Source: Sporosarcina sp. (lineage in GTDB: Bacteria; Bacillota; Bacilli; Bacillales_A; Planococcaceae). Taken from it: a DNA stretch of 64,000 nt. Below the pieces are notes generated by a model. The model saw nothing but the letters and a program-made list of their open reading frames with translations, did no database searches and had not been told where the DNA came from. Shown here piece after piece: positions 43,400-52,270 of this stretch. Both the position numbers and the translations under genes were made by a program. The stretch is taken from the NCBI GenBank assembly GCA_029263895.1, contig JARIDO010000035.1:1-64000 (forward strand), written 5' to 3'. Every line of letters starts with the position of its first letter. Position 1 is the first letter of the stretch.

Positions 43400-44314
43400 A
43401 TGATTGATGTATATTTATTTAGTGGTTTTTTAGGTAGCGGTAAAACATCTTTACTACTTCAAACGATTGCTGATTTAAAAGCGCAAGGAAAAAAACCAGC
43501 AGTTCTTATGAATGAATTTGGAGAGTTGCCATTTGATTCTGATTCTGTAAAATCAGAAGGAGATATACCGCTAAAAGAATTATTAGATGGTTGTATTTGT
43601 TGTACGGGTTCTGAGAAAACAGAAGCACAGATACAGGGTTTATTAGAAGAAAACGTGGATATTGATGTCATCTTGATTGAAACGACAGGTGCGGCCCATC
43701 CTGTTGAAGCGTTAGATGCAATTTACTCACCATTATTCGCTGAGAGATTGGATGTAAAAGGGATCATTACTGTAGTAGACTCTAAAAGATGGCTTGAAAG
43801 AGAAAAGTTAACACCTCAAATTAGAATGCTTTTTATGGAGCAAATTAAGCATGCTCATATAATGCTTGCAAATAAATCTGACCTTCTAACAGAGAATGAA
43901 ATGGCTAAAGTAACGATGGAGCTTACTGGATTTAATACGAATGCTCCAATCATTCAAACTGTAAATGCAAAATTAGATTTTAGTTATATTGAAAAGGTTT
44001 TGCAAAAATCTGCGGCAATCGATAAGACATCCATCCAGTCCGGAAAAAATCTTCCGCTGTCATCAAAACTCTTAACTTTTAACAGCAGTGTTGATAAAGT
44101 TGAGTTTGAAAGTTGGGTTAAATCACTACCTGACACTGTCTATCGAATGAAAGGTTACGTGCCTTTAAATGGTGTTAAAAATCCATGTCTATTTCAATAC
44201 GCTTACGGGATGGTCAATTGGTTACCGGAATATGTAAAGATGGAAGCTCGTTTAGTGATTATTGGTGAAAACCTTCAAAATGTTAACCAACCAAAGGGTG
44301 TCAACCCATTCTAA
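43400..44314 (+). CDS. COG0523 GTPase (CobW/YciC family metal chaperone-like)
   Basis: This is a G3E-family GTPase. The P-loop is FLGSGKTSLLL (about residues 10-20), the metal-binding CXCC motif is GCICCTGS (about 71-78), and the G4 motif is ANKSD (about 157-161). Family members deliver zinc or other metals to target proteins, or act in cobalamin synthesis. Neither cobalamin genes nor a zinc-uptake operon lie here, and I see no Zur-type operator, so the metal is unknown. The C-terminal domain (about 220-304) is shorter than in CobW. The ATG follows GAGGTG. Confidence 0.87.
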   Translation: MIDVYLFSGFLGSGKTSLLLQTIADLKAQGKKPAVLMNEFGELPFDSDSVKSEGDIPLKELLDGCICCTGSEKTEAQIQGLLEENVDIDVILIETTGAAHPVEALDAIYSPLFAERLDVKGIITVVDSKRWLEREKLTPQIRMLFMEQIKHAHIMLANKSDLLTENEMAKVTMELTGFNTNAPIIQTVNAKLDFSYIEKVLQKSAAIDKTSIQSGKNLPLSSKLLTFNSSVDKVEFESWVKSLPDTVYRMKGYVPLNGVKNPCLFQYAYGMVNWLPEYVKMEARLVIIGENLQNVNQPKGVNPF

Positions 44315-44472
44315 ATTGTAATATTAACACTTTACCCCAAATGCTTCCAAGTTAGATATGTTAGAAACCCAGTTTAATAGGAAACTTGCTAGCGATGGAA
44401 TGATTGGATGATATGTCCATTATTTCGACTCTCACAGACGTTATGATAGTTTGCGAAGGGAGGAGTAATGAG

Positions 44473-45360
44473 ATGAAAAAATCGATCGCAATCGTCTTAC
44501 TCGGTTCGGCGCTCATGCTGCCGAACAATCAAAGTGCTGAAGCTTCATATTCAAATAATGAGGTGAATGCAATACAAGCAAAAACTGTTCACTACCTAAA
44601 TTTGGAGGGACAGAAGAAACACTTGAACTATAATGAATTAAGATTCTTTCTTAATTCGTATTTACAAGATTGGATGAAACAGAACGGCCAACATATAGTA
44701 CCAGTCAAACCAAAACCGGTGAAACCAGCACCTGTACAACCTTCGGAGCCAGTTGTAAAGCCGACACCAATACAACCGTCAAAACCGGTTGTAAAACCAA
44801 CACCAATACAACCGTCAAAACCGATTGTAAAACCAACACCAATACAACCATCAAAACCGGTGGAAAAGCCAAAACCAAATACTCCATCAGAACCAATTGT
44901 AAAACCAACACCAATTGAACCGTCAAAACCGGTTCAAAAACCAGTTGAATCTAAACCTGTAGAAACACCAACAAACGCAACAATGTCAGATGTTGAAAAA
45001 CAGGTTTTGAATTTAACCAATGTTGAAAGACAAAAAGCAGGGTTAAAGCCATTGCAAATAGATACTAAATTACAAAATTCTGCTCGACAAAAATCAAATG
45101 ATATGGCAACCAATAGATACTTTTCACATACAAGTCCAACTTATGGTTCTCCATTTGATCAGATGAAAGCGAATGGTATCACATATAGAGCAGCAGCAGA
45201 AAACATTGCGATGGGTCAGCGTACAGCTGAAGAAGTTGTTAAGGCGTGGATGGAGTCCCCTGGACATAGACAAAATATTTTAACGCCAGGATATACGCAT
45301 ATCGGTATTGGTCACGATAAGAACGGAAATTACTGGACGCAACAGTTCATTCAAAAATAA
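44473..45360 (+). CDS. Secreted CAP-domain protein with proline-rich repeats (YkwD-like)
   Basis: A signal peptide (residues 1-25, MKKSIAIVLLGSALML) precedes a short N-terminal region, then a proline-rich spacer of 12-residue repeats, and the CAP/SCP domain in the last 125 residues. The CAP motifs are visible: LNLTNVERQKAGL, NRYFSHTSP, AENIAMGQ, GHRQNIL and IGIGHDKNGNYWTQQF. The ATG at 44473 follows GGGAGGAG. The frame upstream to 44404 is not supported. Bacterial YkwD-type proteins are extracytoplasmic, and the enzymatic role is unproven. The length is 295 residues. Confidence 0.9.
   Translation: MKKSIAIVLLGSALMLPNNQSAEASYSNNEVNAIQAKTVHYLNLEGQKKHLNYNELRFFLNSYLQDWMKQNGQHIVPVKPKPVKPAPVQPSEPVVKPTPIQPSKPVVKPTPIQPSKPIVKPTPIQPSKPVEKPKPNTPSEPIVKPTPIEPSKPVQKPVESKPVETPTNATMSDVEKQVLNLTNVERQKAGLKPLQIDTKLQNSARQKSNDMATNRYFSHTSPTYGSPFDQMKANGITYRAAAENIAMGQRTAEEVVKAWMESPGHRQNILTPGYTHIGIGHDKNGNYWTQQFIQK
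44737..44943 (+). repeat. 36-base tandem repeats encoding proline-rich 12-mers
   Basis: Five to six in-frame units of 36 bases encode variants of QPSKPVVKPTPI. The second and third units are almost identical at the DNA level, whereas the later ones have drifted (NTPSEPIV, EPSKPVQ). This suggests recent unit duplication and the possibility of copy-number change. It forms an extended wall-spanning linker before the CAP domain. Confidence 0.9.
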
Positions 45361-45371
45361 TAATAATCATT

Positions 45372-45412
45372 GAAAACAATCGGCTAGAGATACCGATTGT
45401 TTTCTTTTTTAT
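45372..45412 (+). terminator. Terminator after the CAP-domain gene
   Basis: GAAAACAATCGG pairs with CCGATTGTTTTC around a nine-base loop, followed by TTTTTTATTT. Confidence 0.88.
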
Positions 45413-45423
45413 TTAAAGAGAGG

Positions 45424-45540
45424 TTGGAATGGTTTGATGTAAACTATCATATGGATAACGAGAAAGAAAGTTATTCTTACGTTTTTATATGCGTAAAGTA
45501 TATGATGCGCCAAAAGACAATCGTTATTTTTTATTGTTAA
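45424..45540 (+). CDS. Candidate 38-residue ORF between two terminators
   Basis: A TTG-started frame, or one from ATG at 45451, encodes up to 38 residues, partly hydrophobic at its end (TIVIFYC). It stands between the CAP terminator and a second hairpin at 45534-45572, which would make it a separate small transcript. The ribosome binding site (AAAGAGAGG) directly abuts the TTG, so translation is doubtful. I have no family match. Confidence 0.2.
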   Translation: MEWFDVNYHMDNEKESYSYVFICVKYMMRQKTIVIFYC

Positions 45541-45572
45541 AATGAAAACAAATCAATTTTAACAATCTTTTT
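45534..45572 (+). terminator. Terminator-like hairpin upstream of murG
   Basis: TTGTTAAAAT (45534-45543) pairs perfectly with ATTTTAACAA (45556-45565) and is followed by TCTTTTT. Confidence 0.6.
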
Positions 45573-45606
45573 GGGGATTAATCACTATTGAATGCAAATC
45601 TTTTGC

Positions 45607-45614
45607 TATAATAG
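45607..45614 (+). promoter_or_regulatory. murG: Candidate extended -10 of murG
   Basis: TGCTATAAT around these bases combines an extended TG motif with a consensus TATAAT, downstream of the hairpin at 45534. No good -35 is seen. The leader to murG would be about 50 bases. Confidence 0.5.
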
Positions 45615-45670
45615 CATTGGAGAAAGAATTAACTAAAAATAGTGATTAGAAATAAAAGAGGTGGATGGCC

Positions 45671-46756
45671 ATGAAAAGGCCGATTGTACTTTTAACAGGT
45701 GGAGGTACAGCTGGACATGTATCTGTTAATGAGGCTTTGATTCCAGTATTCAGTGAGTTAGGATACGAAATTCACTATATTGGTTCAGAGGATGGCATTG
45801 AGAAAGAATTGATTGCTGATGGTCAACCCGATGTGACTTATCACACTATAAAAAGCGGTAAGTTTAGACGCTATTTTTCCGTTAAAAACATTACGGATCC
45901 GTTTAAAGTTAGTTTTGCAGTATTACAAGCATACGCTATCATTAGGAAGTTAAAACCAGAAATCCTATTCTCAAAAGGCGGCTTCGTGTCAGTTCCGGTT
46001 GTTTTAGCTGCTAAATTAACCAGAACGCCTGTCGTTATTCATGAGTCGGATGTCACACCGGGTTTAGCGAATAAGTTAGCATTGCCGTTTTCCAAACATA
46101 TTTTCACTGTTTTTGAAGAAACGTTAAAATATGTACCCGTCGAGAAAGCTACTTGTTCAGGAGCAATTATAAGACCGGAATTATTCGATGGTAAGCGACA
46201 ACTAGGACTTCAATTAGCAGGGTTATCTGGTGATAAACCAATAGTAATTGTTATGGGAGGAAGTCAAGGTTCTATACTATTAAATAATGCGGTTCGTTCA
46301 GATCTGACAACGATATTAGAAAAATATGACGTCATTCACCTTTGCGGGAAAGGACATATCGATGAATCATACAATGCTATTAACGGTTATAAACAATTTG
46401 AATATGTAAAAGAGGACTTACAGCATTTATTAGCTGCAGCAGACTTTGCAGTATCAAGAGCAGGTTCAAACTTTATATTCGAGCTACTTGCTTTACAGAA
46501 ACCTATGCTTTTAATACCGCTTTCTGCAGAAAAAAGTAGAGGGGACCAAATACTCAACGCAAACTATTTTAAAAAACTAGGGTTTGCTTCAGTGCTTTTA
46601 GAAGAACAGTTGGAAGACACAGTTTTATCTACAGAATTCCAATCGCTATCCAATCAAAAAGAACAGCTATTAATGAATATGAAAAACACAGAATCACCTA
46701 AAACCCCAAATGAAATGGTTGAGTTGATCATGAAATATCGCCATAGATTTAATTGA
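45671..46756 (+). CDS. murG: MurG-type N-acetylglucosaminyltransferase (S. aureus-like)
   Basis: MurG adds GlcNAc to lipid I to form lipid II at the inner face of the membrane. The glycine-rich motifs are intact: LTGGGTAGHVSVN (about residues 6-18), FSKGGFVSVPVV, HESDVTPGLANK, VMGGSQGS and the UDP-binding SRAGSNFIFE. The sequence resembles S. aureus MurG (HESDxTPGLANK, KGGFVSVPV) more than B. subtilis dcw-encoded MurG. The ATG at 45671 stands six bases after AGGTGG; the ATG at 45665 overlaps that site. It lies outside any division cluster, so it could be a second copy. Confidence 0.93.
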   Translation: MKRPIVLLTGGGTAGHVSVNEALIPVFSELGYEIHYIGSEDGIEKELIADGQPDVTYHTIKSGKFRRYFSVKNITDPFKVSFAVLQAYAIIRKLKPEILFSKGGFVSVPVVLAAKLTRTPVVIHESDVTPGLANKLALPFSKHIFTVFEETLKYVPVEKATCSGAIIRPELFDGKRQLGLQLAGLSGDKPIVIVMGGSQGSILLNNAVRSDLTTILEKYDVIHLCGKGHIDESYNAINGYKQFEYVKEDLQHLLAAADFAVSRAGSNFIFELLALQKPMLLIPLSAEKSRGDQILNANYFKKLGFASVLLEEQLEDTVLSTEFQSLSNQKEQLLMNMKNTESPKTPNEMVELIMKYRHRFN

Positions 46757-46916
46757 ATCATTTATTTACTAAGCGTCTAAATATTCTGCTTGCATGAATT
46801 ACAAAACAGGTGTATTGTTGGTGCGGGAATCAAAGATTAATAGATAACGCTTAACCCTTTTGTTTAAAGTCTTTGCATGGTAAAATTAACAATGAATTAA
46901 AAATATAAACACAATA

Positions 46917-46928
46917 TGCCAACTGGCA
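46917..46928. promoter_or_regulatory. odhA: Short palindrome before odhA
   Basis: TGCCA and TGGCA are perfect arms separated by AC. They end five bases before the odhA ribosome binding site. They may be an operator or a small leader hairpin. No known regulator can be named. Confidence 0.3.
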
Positions 46929-46947
46929 AATGTGGAGGTCATTAAAC

Positions 46948-49758
46948 ATGTCGAAAAATGCTGACTCCCAACGTTCCCCGTACGCTGAATTCTCGGGTCC
47001 AAACCTTGGGTATTTAATGGAAATGTATGAGTTGTTTAAAACGTCGCCTGATGCTGTAGATGCTGGACTTGCTGAAATGTTCAGAAGAAACGGTGCACCG
47101 CGTTTAAATAAGGAACAACAGGAACAGGCAACGGGGGCTGTAGCACCCGGGAATTTTGGCAAAGTATTGTCCGCCTACAAACTACAGGACGCTATTCGTA
47201 CATACGGACATCTTGCAGCAGATATTTATCCGCTAAATGATCGTCCAAAAGATGCAACACGCATGGAGCTATCATACTACGGTCTAACAGAAAACGATTT
47301 AGAAGATATGCCAGCAACATTGTTTTTTAATGATGTTCCTTCTTCCGTCGTTAATGGACTTGACGCGGTTAACTACTTGAAATCCTTGTATACTGGCAAA
47401 ATTGCATTTGAATTTGCTCATGTAATTGATGAAGAAGAGAGAAACTGGATTCAAAACAAAATTGAAACAGGTGCACTATCGACGAAGTTATCTACAGATG
47501 ATAAAAAAGATTTACTTGAACGGTTAACAAAAATAGAAGGTTTCGAAAAGTTTATACATCGTTCATTTGTTGGTGCAAAACGTTTTTCTATCGAAGGTTT
47601 AGATACGCTAGTTGTTTTTCTAGATGAATTAGTTCGGAAATCTGAACAAGAAAATACAAAGAAGGTACTAATTGGGATGGCTCATCGTGGCCGTCTGAAC
47701 GTTTTAACGCACATTCTTAACAAGCCTTATGAGATGATGTTTGCTCAGTTTGCAGGTATTCCAGAAGATAAGTTTTTACCGACAGATCACTCAGTTGAAA
47801 CAACTCGTGGTTGGTTTGGTGATGTTAAATACCATATGGGCGCTCTCTATAAAGGTAAATCCGGTATGGAGCGATTCCTTGCGTATAACCCATCCCATTT
47901 AGAGGTAGTGAATCCAGTCATTACTGGTCAGACACGAGCAGCTCAAGAAGACTTGAACCACCCTGGCGTACCAGAACAAAATACGAAAGCCGCGTATGCT
48001 GTATTAATACATGGTGATGCGGCATTCCCAGGTGAAGGTATTGTACCCGAGACATTTAATTATAGTCGTGTACGCGGCTTCCAAACAGGTGGATCTATTC
48101 ATGTTATTGCAAATAATATGATTGGTTTTACTACGGAGTTTTACGACTCTAGATCAACTCATTACTCATCTGATATGGCAAAAGGTTATGAGGTACCTGT
48201 ATTGCATGTGAATGCCGATTGTCCAGAATCTGTTATTGCTTGTGCTTCATTTGCGTTTGAATATCGCCAGAAATTTGGTAAAGATATTTTAATAGACCTT
48301 CTCGGTTACAGACGCTATGGTCATAATGAGATGGATGAACCATTAGTAACAAATCCGCTTATGTATCATTCAATCCATGAACACAAAACAGTTCGTGAAC
48401 TTTATGGTGAAGAACTTACATCGTTAAATGTACTTTCATCCGAAGAAGTGGATAAGCTGGATTCAGATATTTTCGCAATGATGCAATCTGCTTATGATCG
48501 TGTAAAAGAACAAGCTGCAAAAACAGACATGGTTTCGAATGCCACTCCTAAAGAAGTTCTAGCGGGTTATCCTAGAGATCTTGAAACTGGGGCTACAGAA
48601 CAAAACCTACGTCACATCAATGCTGAACTATTAACATACCCTGACAACTTCACGGTTTTCCCAAAACTTGGGAAGATTCTTAAACGCCGAGAAGACCCGT
48701 TTAATGGGAAAGGGAAAATTGATTGGGCACATGCAGAGACGCTTGCTTTTGCTACAATTTTACAAGATGGAAATCCAATCAGAATGTCCGGACAGGATGT
48801 ACAACGTGGGACATTTGCACATCGCCATGTTGTTTTACATGATGAGAAGACAGGCGAAGAACTTGTTCCTCTTCATCATATAACAAACTCAAAGGCATCT
48901 TTTGTTGCATATAACAGTCCATTGACAGAAACTGCAATTGTAGGATATGAATTTGGTTACAACATTGAAGAACAAAAAGCCTTATCTATTTGGGAAGCTC
49001 AATATGGGGATTTCGCAAACATGGCTCAAGTTATGTTTGATCAGTTTGTTTCTGCTAGTTATTCAAAATGGGGGCAACAATCAGGGCTTGTAATGCTTTT
49101 ACCACATGCATACGAAGGCCAAGGTCCAGAGCACTCTAGTGCGAGAATTGAACGCTTTTTACAATTATGTGCTGAGAATAACTGGACAGTTGCAAACCTG
49201 TCGAGTGCAGCAAACTATTTTCATATATTACGCAGGCAAGCTAAAATGTTAGGCGAACAATCAATGCGACCATTAGTTATTCTTTCACCTAAATCTTTAT
49301 TACGTCATCCACTTGTGGGTGCTGATATTACTGATCTATCCAAGGGGCATTTCCAAACAGTTTTGGAACAGCCGGGTACAGGTCAAAAAGCAACAAAAGT
49401 GAAGAAACTATTATTCGCAAGTGGGAAAATGGCAATAGATTTGGCTGAGCGGGTAAAGGATGGAAAAGACTTCGATCATCTTCATATTGTTCGTGTTGAG
49501 CAATTATATCCTTTCCCTTCTGACAAAATTGCGGATATTGTTGCGCGTTATCCAAATGCAAAAGAGTTAGTATGGGTTCAAGAAGAACCAAAAAATATGG
49601 GTTCTTGGTCATTTGCAAATAATTACTTACGAGAAATAGCTACGAATCAAAAGATAGCTTACGTAGGGCGTATTCATCGTTCTAGTCCTTCAGAGGGCGA
49701 TGGCTTATCTCATAAAAATGAACAAAATCGAATTCTAGATGAGGCCTTAAAAAAGTAA
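46948..49758 (+). CDS. odhA: 2-oxoglutarate dehydrogenase E1 component OdhA (SucA)
   Basis: OdhA is the thiamine diphosphate-dependent decarboxylase of the TCA-cycle 2-oxoglutarate dehydrogenase complex. The N-terminus (FSGPNLGYLMEMYELF) is the E2-binding segment. The ThDP-binding region has MAHRGRLNVL (about residues 240-249), HGDAAFPGEGIVPE and NNMIGFTT, and the metal loop GDAAF...NN is intact. The C-terminal transketolase-like part includes GQDVQRGTFAHRH and MLLPHAYEGQGPEHSS. The ATG at 46948 follows TGGAGGT, giving 936 residues. A near-match to the rc catabolite-response element lies at 46842-46855. Confidence 0.96.
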   Translation: MSKNADSQRSPYAEFSGPNLGYLMEMYELFKTSPDAVDAGLAEMFRRNGAPRLNKEQQEQATGAVAPGNFGKVLSAYKLQDAIRTYGHLAADIYPLNDRPKDATRMELSYYGLTENDLEDMPATLFFNDVPSSVVNGLDAVNYLKSLYTGKIAFEFAHVIDEEERNWIQNKIETGALSTKLSTDDKKDLLERLTKIEGFEKFIHRSFVGAKRFSIEGLDTLVVFLDELVRKSEQENTKKVLIGMAHRGRLNVLTHILNKPYEMMFAQFAGIPEDKFLPTDHSVETTRGWFGDVKYHMGALYKGKSGMERFLAYNPSHLEVVNPVITGQTRAAQEDLNHPGVPEQNTKAAYAVLIHGDAAFPGEGIVPETFNYSRVRGFQTGGSIHVIANNMIGFTTEFYDSRSTHYSSDMAKGYEVPVLHVNADCPESVIACASFAFEYRQKFGKDILIDLLGYRRYGHNEMDEPLVTNPLMYHSIHEHKTVRELYGEELTSLNVLSSEEVDKLDSDIFAMMQSAYDRVKEQAAKTDMVSNATPKEVLAGYPRDLETGATEQNLRHINAELLTYPDNFTVFPKLGKILKRREDPFNGKGKIDWAHAETLAFATILQDGNPIRMSGQDVQRGTFAHRHVVLHDEKTGEELVPLHHITNSKASFVAYNSPLTETAIVGYEFGYNIEEQKALSIWEAQYGDFANMAQVMFDQFVSASYSKWGQQSGLVMLLPHAYEGQGPEHSSARIERFLQLCAENNWTVANLSSAANYFHILRRQAKMLGEQSMRPLVILSPKSLLRHPLVGADITDLSKGHFQTVLEQPGTGQKATKVKKLLFASGKMAIDLAERVKDGKDFDHLHIVRVEQLYPFPSDKIADIVARYPNAKELVWVQEEPKNMGSWSFANNYLREIATNQKIAYVGRIHRSSPSEGDGLSHKNEQNRILDEALKK

Positions 49759-49811
49759 TCAACGAAATGTGAGCAGTAATTGAAACATATACCTTAGAGG
49801 AGGAATTTATT

Positions 49812-51059
49812 GTGGCAGAGATAAAAGTACCTGAACTAGCGGAATCGATAACAGAAGGAACAATTGCTCAGTGGTTAAAACAACCTGGGGAAAGCGTTGA
49901 AAAAGGCGAATTCATTGTAGAACTTGAAACTGATAAAGTTAACGTTGAAGTAATATCTGAAGAAGCGGGTGTTATTCAAGAACTTCTTGCTGGTGAAGGT
50001 GATACAGTACAAGTTGGTGAAGTCATCGCAATTGTTGCTGCCGGCTCAGGCGCACCAGCTGCAACACCTGCTCCTGCCGTAGTAGAAAAAGCAGAAGCAG
50101 CTCCAGTTGTTTCTACAAATCAACAACCGACTCAGGTAGTTGAAGAGGTTGAAGAAGTAAATAGTTCAGATCGTACAATTGCGAGTCCAGCAGCGCGTAA
50201 AATGGCAAGAGAAAAAGGGATAGATCTTGCTTCAGTATCTCCTGTAGACCCAATGGGACGTGTTCGTGTTCAAGATGTAGACGCTCATGGAACAACGCCT
50301 AAAGCTCAATCTACACCTGCACCTGCACCAACAAACGCTCCAGTACCTCATAAAGAGGATGGTCGTATTACTCGAGAGAAAATGACGAGACGCCGTCAAA
50401 CAATCGCAAAACGCTTACTAGAAGTAAGACAATCTACAGCAATGCTAACAACATTCAATGAAATTGACATGACAAATGTTATGCAACTTCGTTCACGTAA
50501 AAAAGACCAGTTTTTCGAGCAAAATGATGTACGTTTAGGCTTTATGTCATTTTTCACAAAAGCTGTAGTTGCAGCACTTAAAAAATATCCATATGTCAAT
50601 TCTGAAATTGATGGAGACGAAATTTTACTTAAAAATTATTTTGACATAGGTATCGCGGTGTCGACAGATGGTGGGTTAGTTGTTCCTAATATCGTAGATG
50701 CAGATCGTAAAAACTTTGCTGAAATTGAAGCGACAATTGGTGAACTAGCAAAAAAAGCGCGTGATAATAAGTTAACGATTGCGGATATGACAGGTGGTTC
50801 ATTTACCATTACAAATGGTGGTGTATTTGGATCATTGCTCTCTACTCCAATTCTAAACGGTACACAAGTAGGAATTCTTGGTATGCATACAATTCAAAAG
50901 CGCCCTGTTGCGATAGGTGATAACGTTGAAATACGTCCAATGATGTATGTAGCCCTTTCTTATGATCATCGTGTCATTGATGGAAAAGACTCTGTTGGTT
51001 TCTTGAAAATGGTAAAAGAATTACTTGAGAACCCAGAAGACCTGTTATTAGGGTCATAA
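49812..51059 (+). CDS. odhB: 2-oxoglutarate dehydrogenase E2 component OdhB (SucB)
   Basis: OdhB carries the lipoyl arm and transfers succinyl groups to CoA. The lipoyl domain (residues 1-78) has its modified Lys in [10 protein letters not shown] (Lys43). An Ala/Pro-rich linker (80-120) follows, then the peripheral E1/E3-binding domain ([16 protein letters not shown], about 125-160), a second linker and the catalytic domain (about 190-415) with [13 protein letters not shown] holding the active His and Asp. The GTG start follows GAGGAGG. The 415-residue length is standard. It forms an operon with odhA (gap of 53 bases). Confidence 0.97.
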   Translation: MAEIKVPELAESITEGTIAQWLKQPGESVEKGEFIVELETDKVNVEVISEEAGVIQELLAGEGDTVQVGEVIAIVAAGSGAPAATPAPAVVEKAEAAPVVSTNQQPTQVVEEVEEVNSSDRTIASPAARKMAREKGIDLASVSPVDPMGRVRVQDVDAHGTTPKAQSTPAPAPTNAPVPHKEDGRITREKMTRRRQTIAKRLLEVRQSTAMLTTFNEIDMTNVMQLRSRKKDQFFEQNDVRLGFMSFFTKAVVAALKKYPYVNSEIDGDEILLKNYFDIGIAVSTDGGLVVPNIVDADRKNFAEIEATIGELAKKARDNKLTIADMTGGSFTITNGGVFGSLLSTPILNGTQVGILGMHTIQKRPVAIGDNVEIRPMMYVALSYDHRVIDGKDSVGFLKMVKELLENPEDLLLGS

Positions 51060-51139
51060 TAAATTTTCAAGTGAACTCATAGTAGAATTGATTTTTAAAA
51101 TGCGAAACATTTCACTTTGAATAGGAGGATTGATGACAA

Positions 51140-51337
51140 ATGGCATTCACAGAATGGTTGTCTGAACCTGCAATCCGCACAGTAATTTGTAAACATGCCG
51201 ACGCAGAAAAGTATATTGTTAACAACGTCCTTACACCCGGTAAAACGTATGAAGTGAAGAACGAAACTGAAGAATTCATTTTCATTATTGATAATACTGG
51301 AAAAGTCGGCGGCTATTATAAAACATATTTTGAATGA
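51140..51337 (+). CDS. Small DUF6501-type protein
   Basis: This 65-residue protein (AFTEWLSEPAIRTVICKHAD...) resembles the DUF6501 family of Bacillales, small beta-rich proteins of unknown function. The ATG at 51140 lies 11 bases after ATAGGAGG. An out-of-frame ATG in between does not extend. It sits between odhB and yojN and is closed by a terminator, so it may be the last gene of the odh transcript. No catalytic residues stand out. Confidence 0.8.
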   Translation: MAFTEWLSEPAIRTVICKHADAEKYIVNNVLTPGKTYEVKNETEEFIFIIDNTGKVGGYYKTYFE

Positions 51338-51339
51338 TC

Positions 51340-51386
51340 TAAGGAACCCGCGACCACGTTTTAGTGAGTTGTGGGTTCCTTTTTAG
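51340..51386 (+). terminator. Terminator after the odhB-DUF6501 run
   Basis: AAGGAACCC pairs with GGGTTCCTT, flanking a loop of about 28 bases, and is followed by TTT and an A. Confidence 0.75.
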
Positions 51387-51396
51387 GAGGATTACA

Positions 51397-52260
51397 ATGA
51401 TTAGTCAAATAGAGAATGAGCAAAAAAAACGGTCTTTAGTAAGATATACAAACCTAGATAGCACACTTATTCAAGATGGAGGATACGTAGCTCCAAATAC
51501 TTTCATATGGGAAGACGTTTTAGTGGCAGTTGTCTTAAAGAAACCGATTCTGTTAAAAGGACCTACAGGATCAGGTAAGACAAAGTTGGCGCAAACTGTC
51601 TCACAATACTTTCATCAACCAATGCAAAGTATAAATTGCTCTGTGGATTTAGATGCAGAGGCGTTACTTGGTTTTAAAACAATTATTAGTCAAAATGGTG
51701 AAACTACAATTGATTTTGTTGAAGGCCCAGTAATTCAAGCGATGAAAAAAGGACAAATTCTTTATATCGATGAAATAAATATGGCACGGCCCGAGACTTT
51801 GCCAATTCTTCATAGTGTATTAGATCATCGTCGCATGCTAACGAATCCATTTACAAATGAAGTCATCTATGCACATGAAAACTTTACAGTTATGGCTGCA
51901 ATTAATGAAGGGTATGTTGGAACTTCACCTATGAACGAAGCGCTTAAAAATCGATTTGTATCTTTTACTATTCCATATTTAAGCGGTGAACAGTTAAAAC
52001 AAATAATGACAGATATGTATCCAGATGCTTCAGCGCAATCTATTGAAACAATGTTATCGATTGGTGAAGACTTAAAAAAACAAGTAATGAATGGATTATT
52101 ATCAGATGAGGCAGCATCTGTAAGAAGCCTTTTAGATGCAATGAGTCTCGCAACTTATATACCAATAAAAAGGGCTGTTCAGTATGCGATAGCTGAAAAA
52201 CTAGATGATCGAATTGAACGAAGATTAGTCATGGAACTTGTTGATACTTGGGTGAAGTGA
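51397..52260 (+). CDS. yojN: YojN, MoxR/NorQ-type AAA+ ATPase
   Basis: YojN is an AAA+ ATPase of the MoxR/CbbQ/NorQ group, which remodels a partner complex together with a VWA-domain protein. Walker A is KGPTGSGKTKLAQ (about residues 51-63), Walker B is ILYIDEINMARPE (about 119-131), and sensor 1 is FTVMAAINEGYVG (about 166-178) with the arginine-finger segment LKNRFV. The ATG at 51397 follows TTAGGAGGAT. yojO starts ten bases after its stop, the usual companion arrangement. Its client protein is unknown. The length is 287 residues. Confidence 0.92.
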   Translation: MISQIENEQKKRSLVRYTNLDSTLIQDGGYVAPNTFIWEDVLVAVVLKKPILLKGPTGSGKTKLAQTVSQYFHQPMQSINCSVDLDAEALLGFKTIISQNGETTIDFVEGPVIQAMKKGQILYIDEINMARPETLPILHSVLDHRRMLTNPFTNEVIYAHENFTVMAAINEGYVGTSPMNEALKNRFVSFTIPYLSGEQLKQIMTDMYPDASAQSIETMLSIGEDLKKQVMNGLLSDEAASVRSLLDAMSLATYIPIKRAVQYAIAEKLDDRIERRLVMELVDTWVK

Positions 52261-52270
52261 GGCGATTATA

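Noticed and set aside
44670..44926. Repeat-derived open frames on both strands, Thr/Lys-rich and Leu/Val-rich
   Set aside because: They are alternative readings of the proline-rich repeats of the CAP gene and have no ribosome binding site.
44737..44943. CRISPR-like regular repeats
   Set aside because: The 36-base units are directly adjacent, without unique spacers, and encode an in-frame protein repeat.
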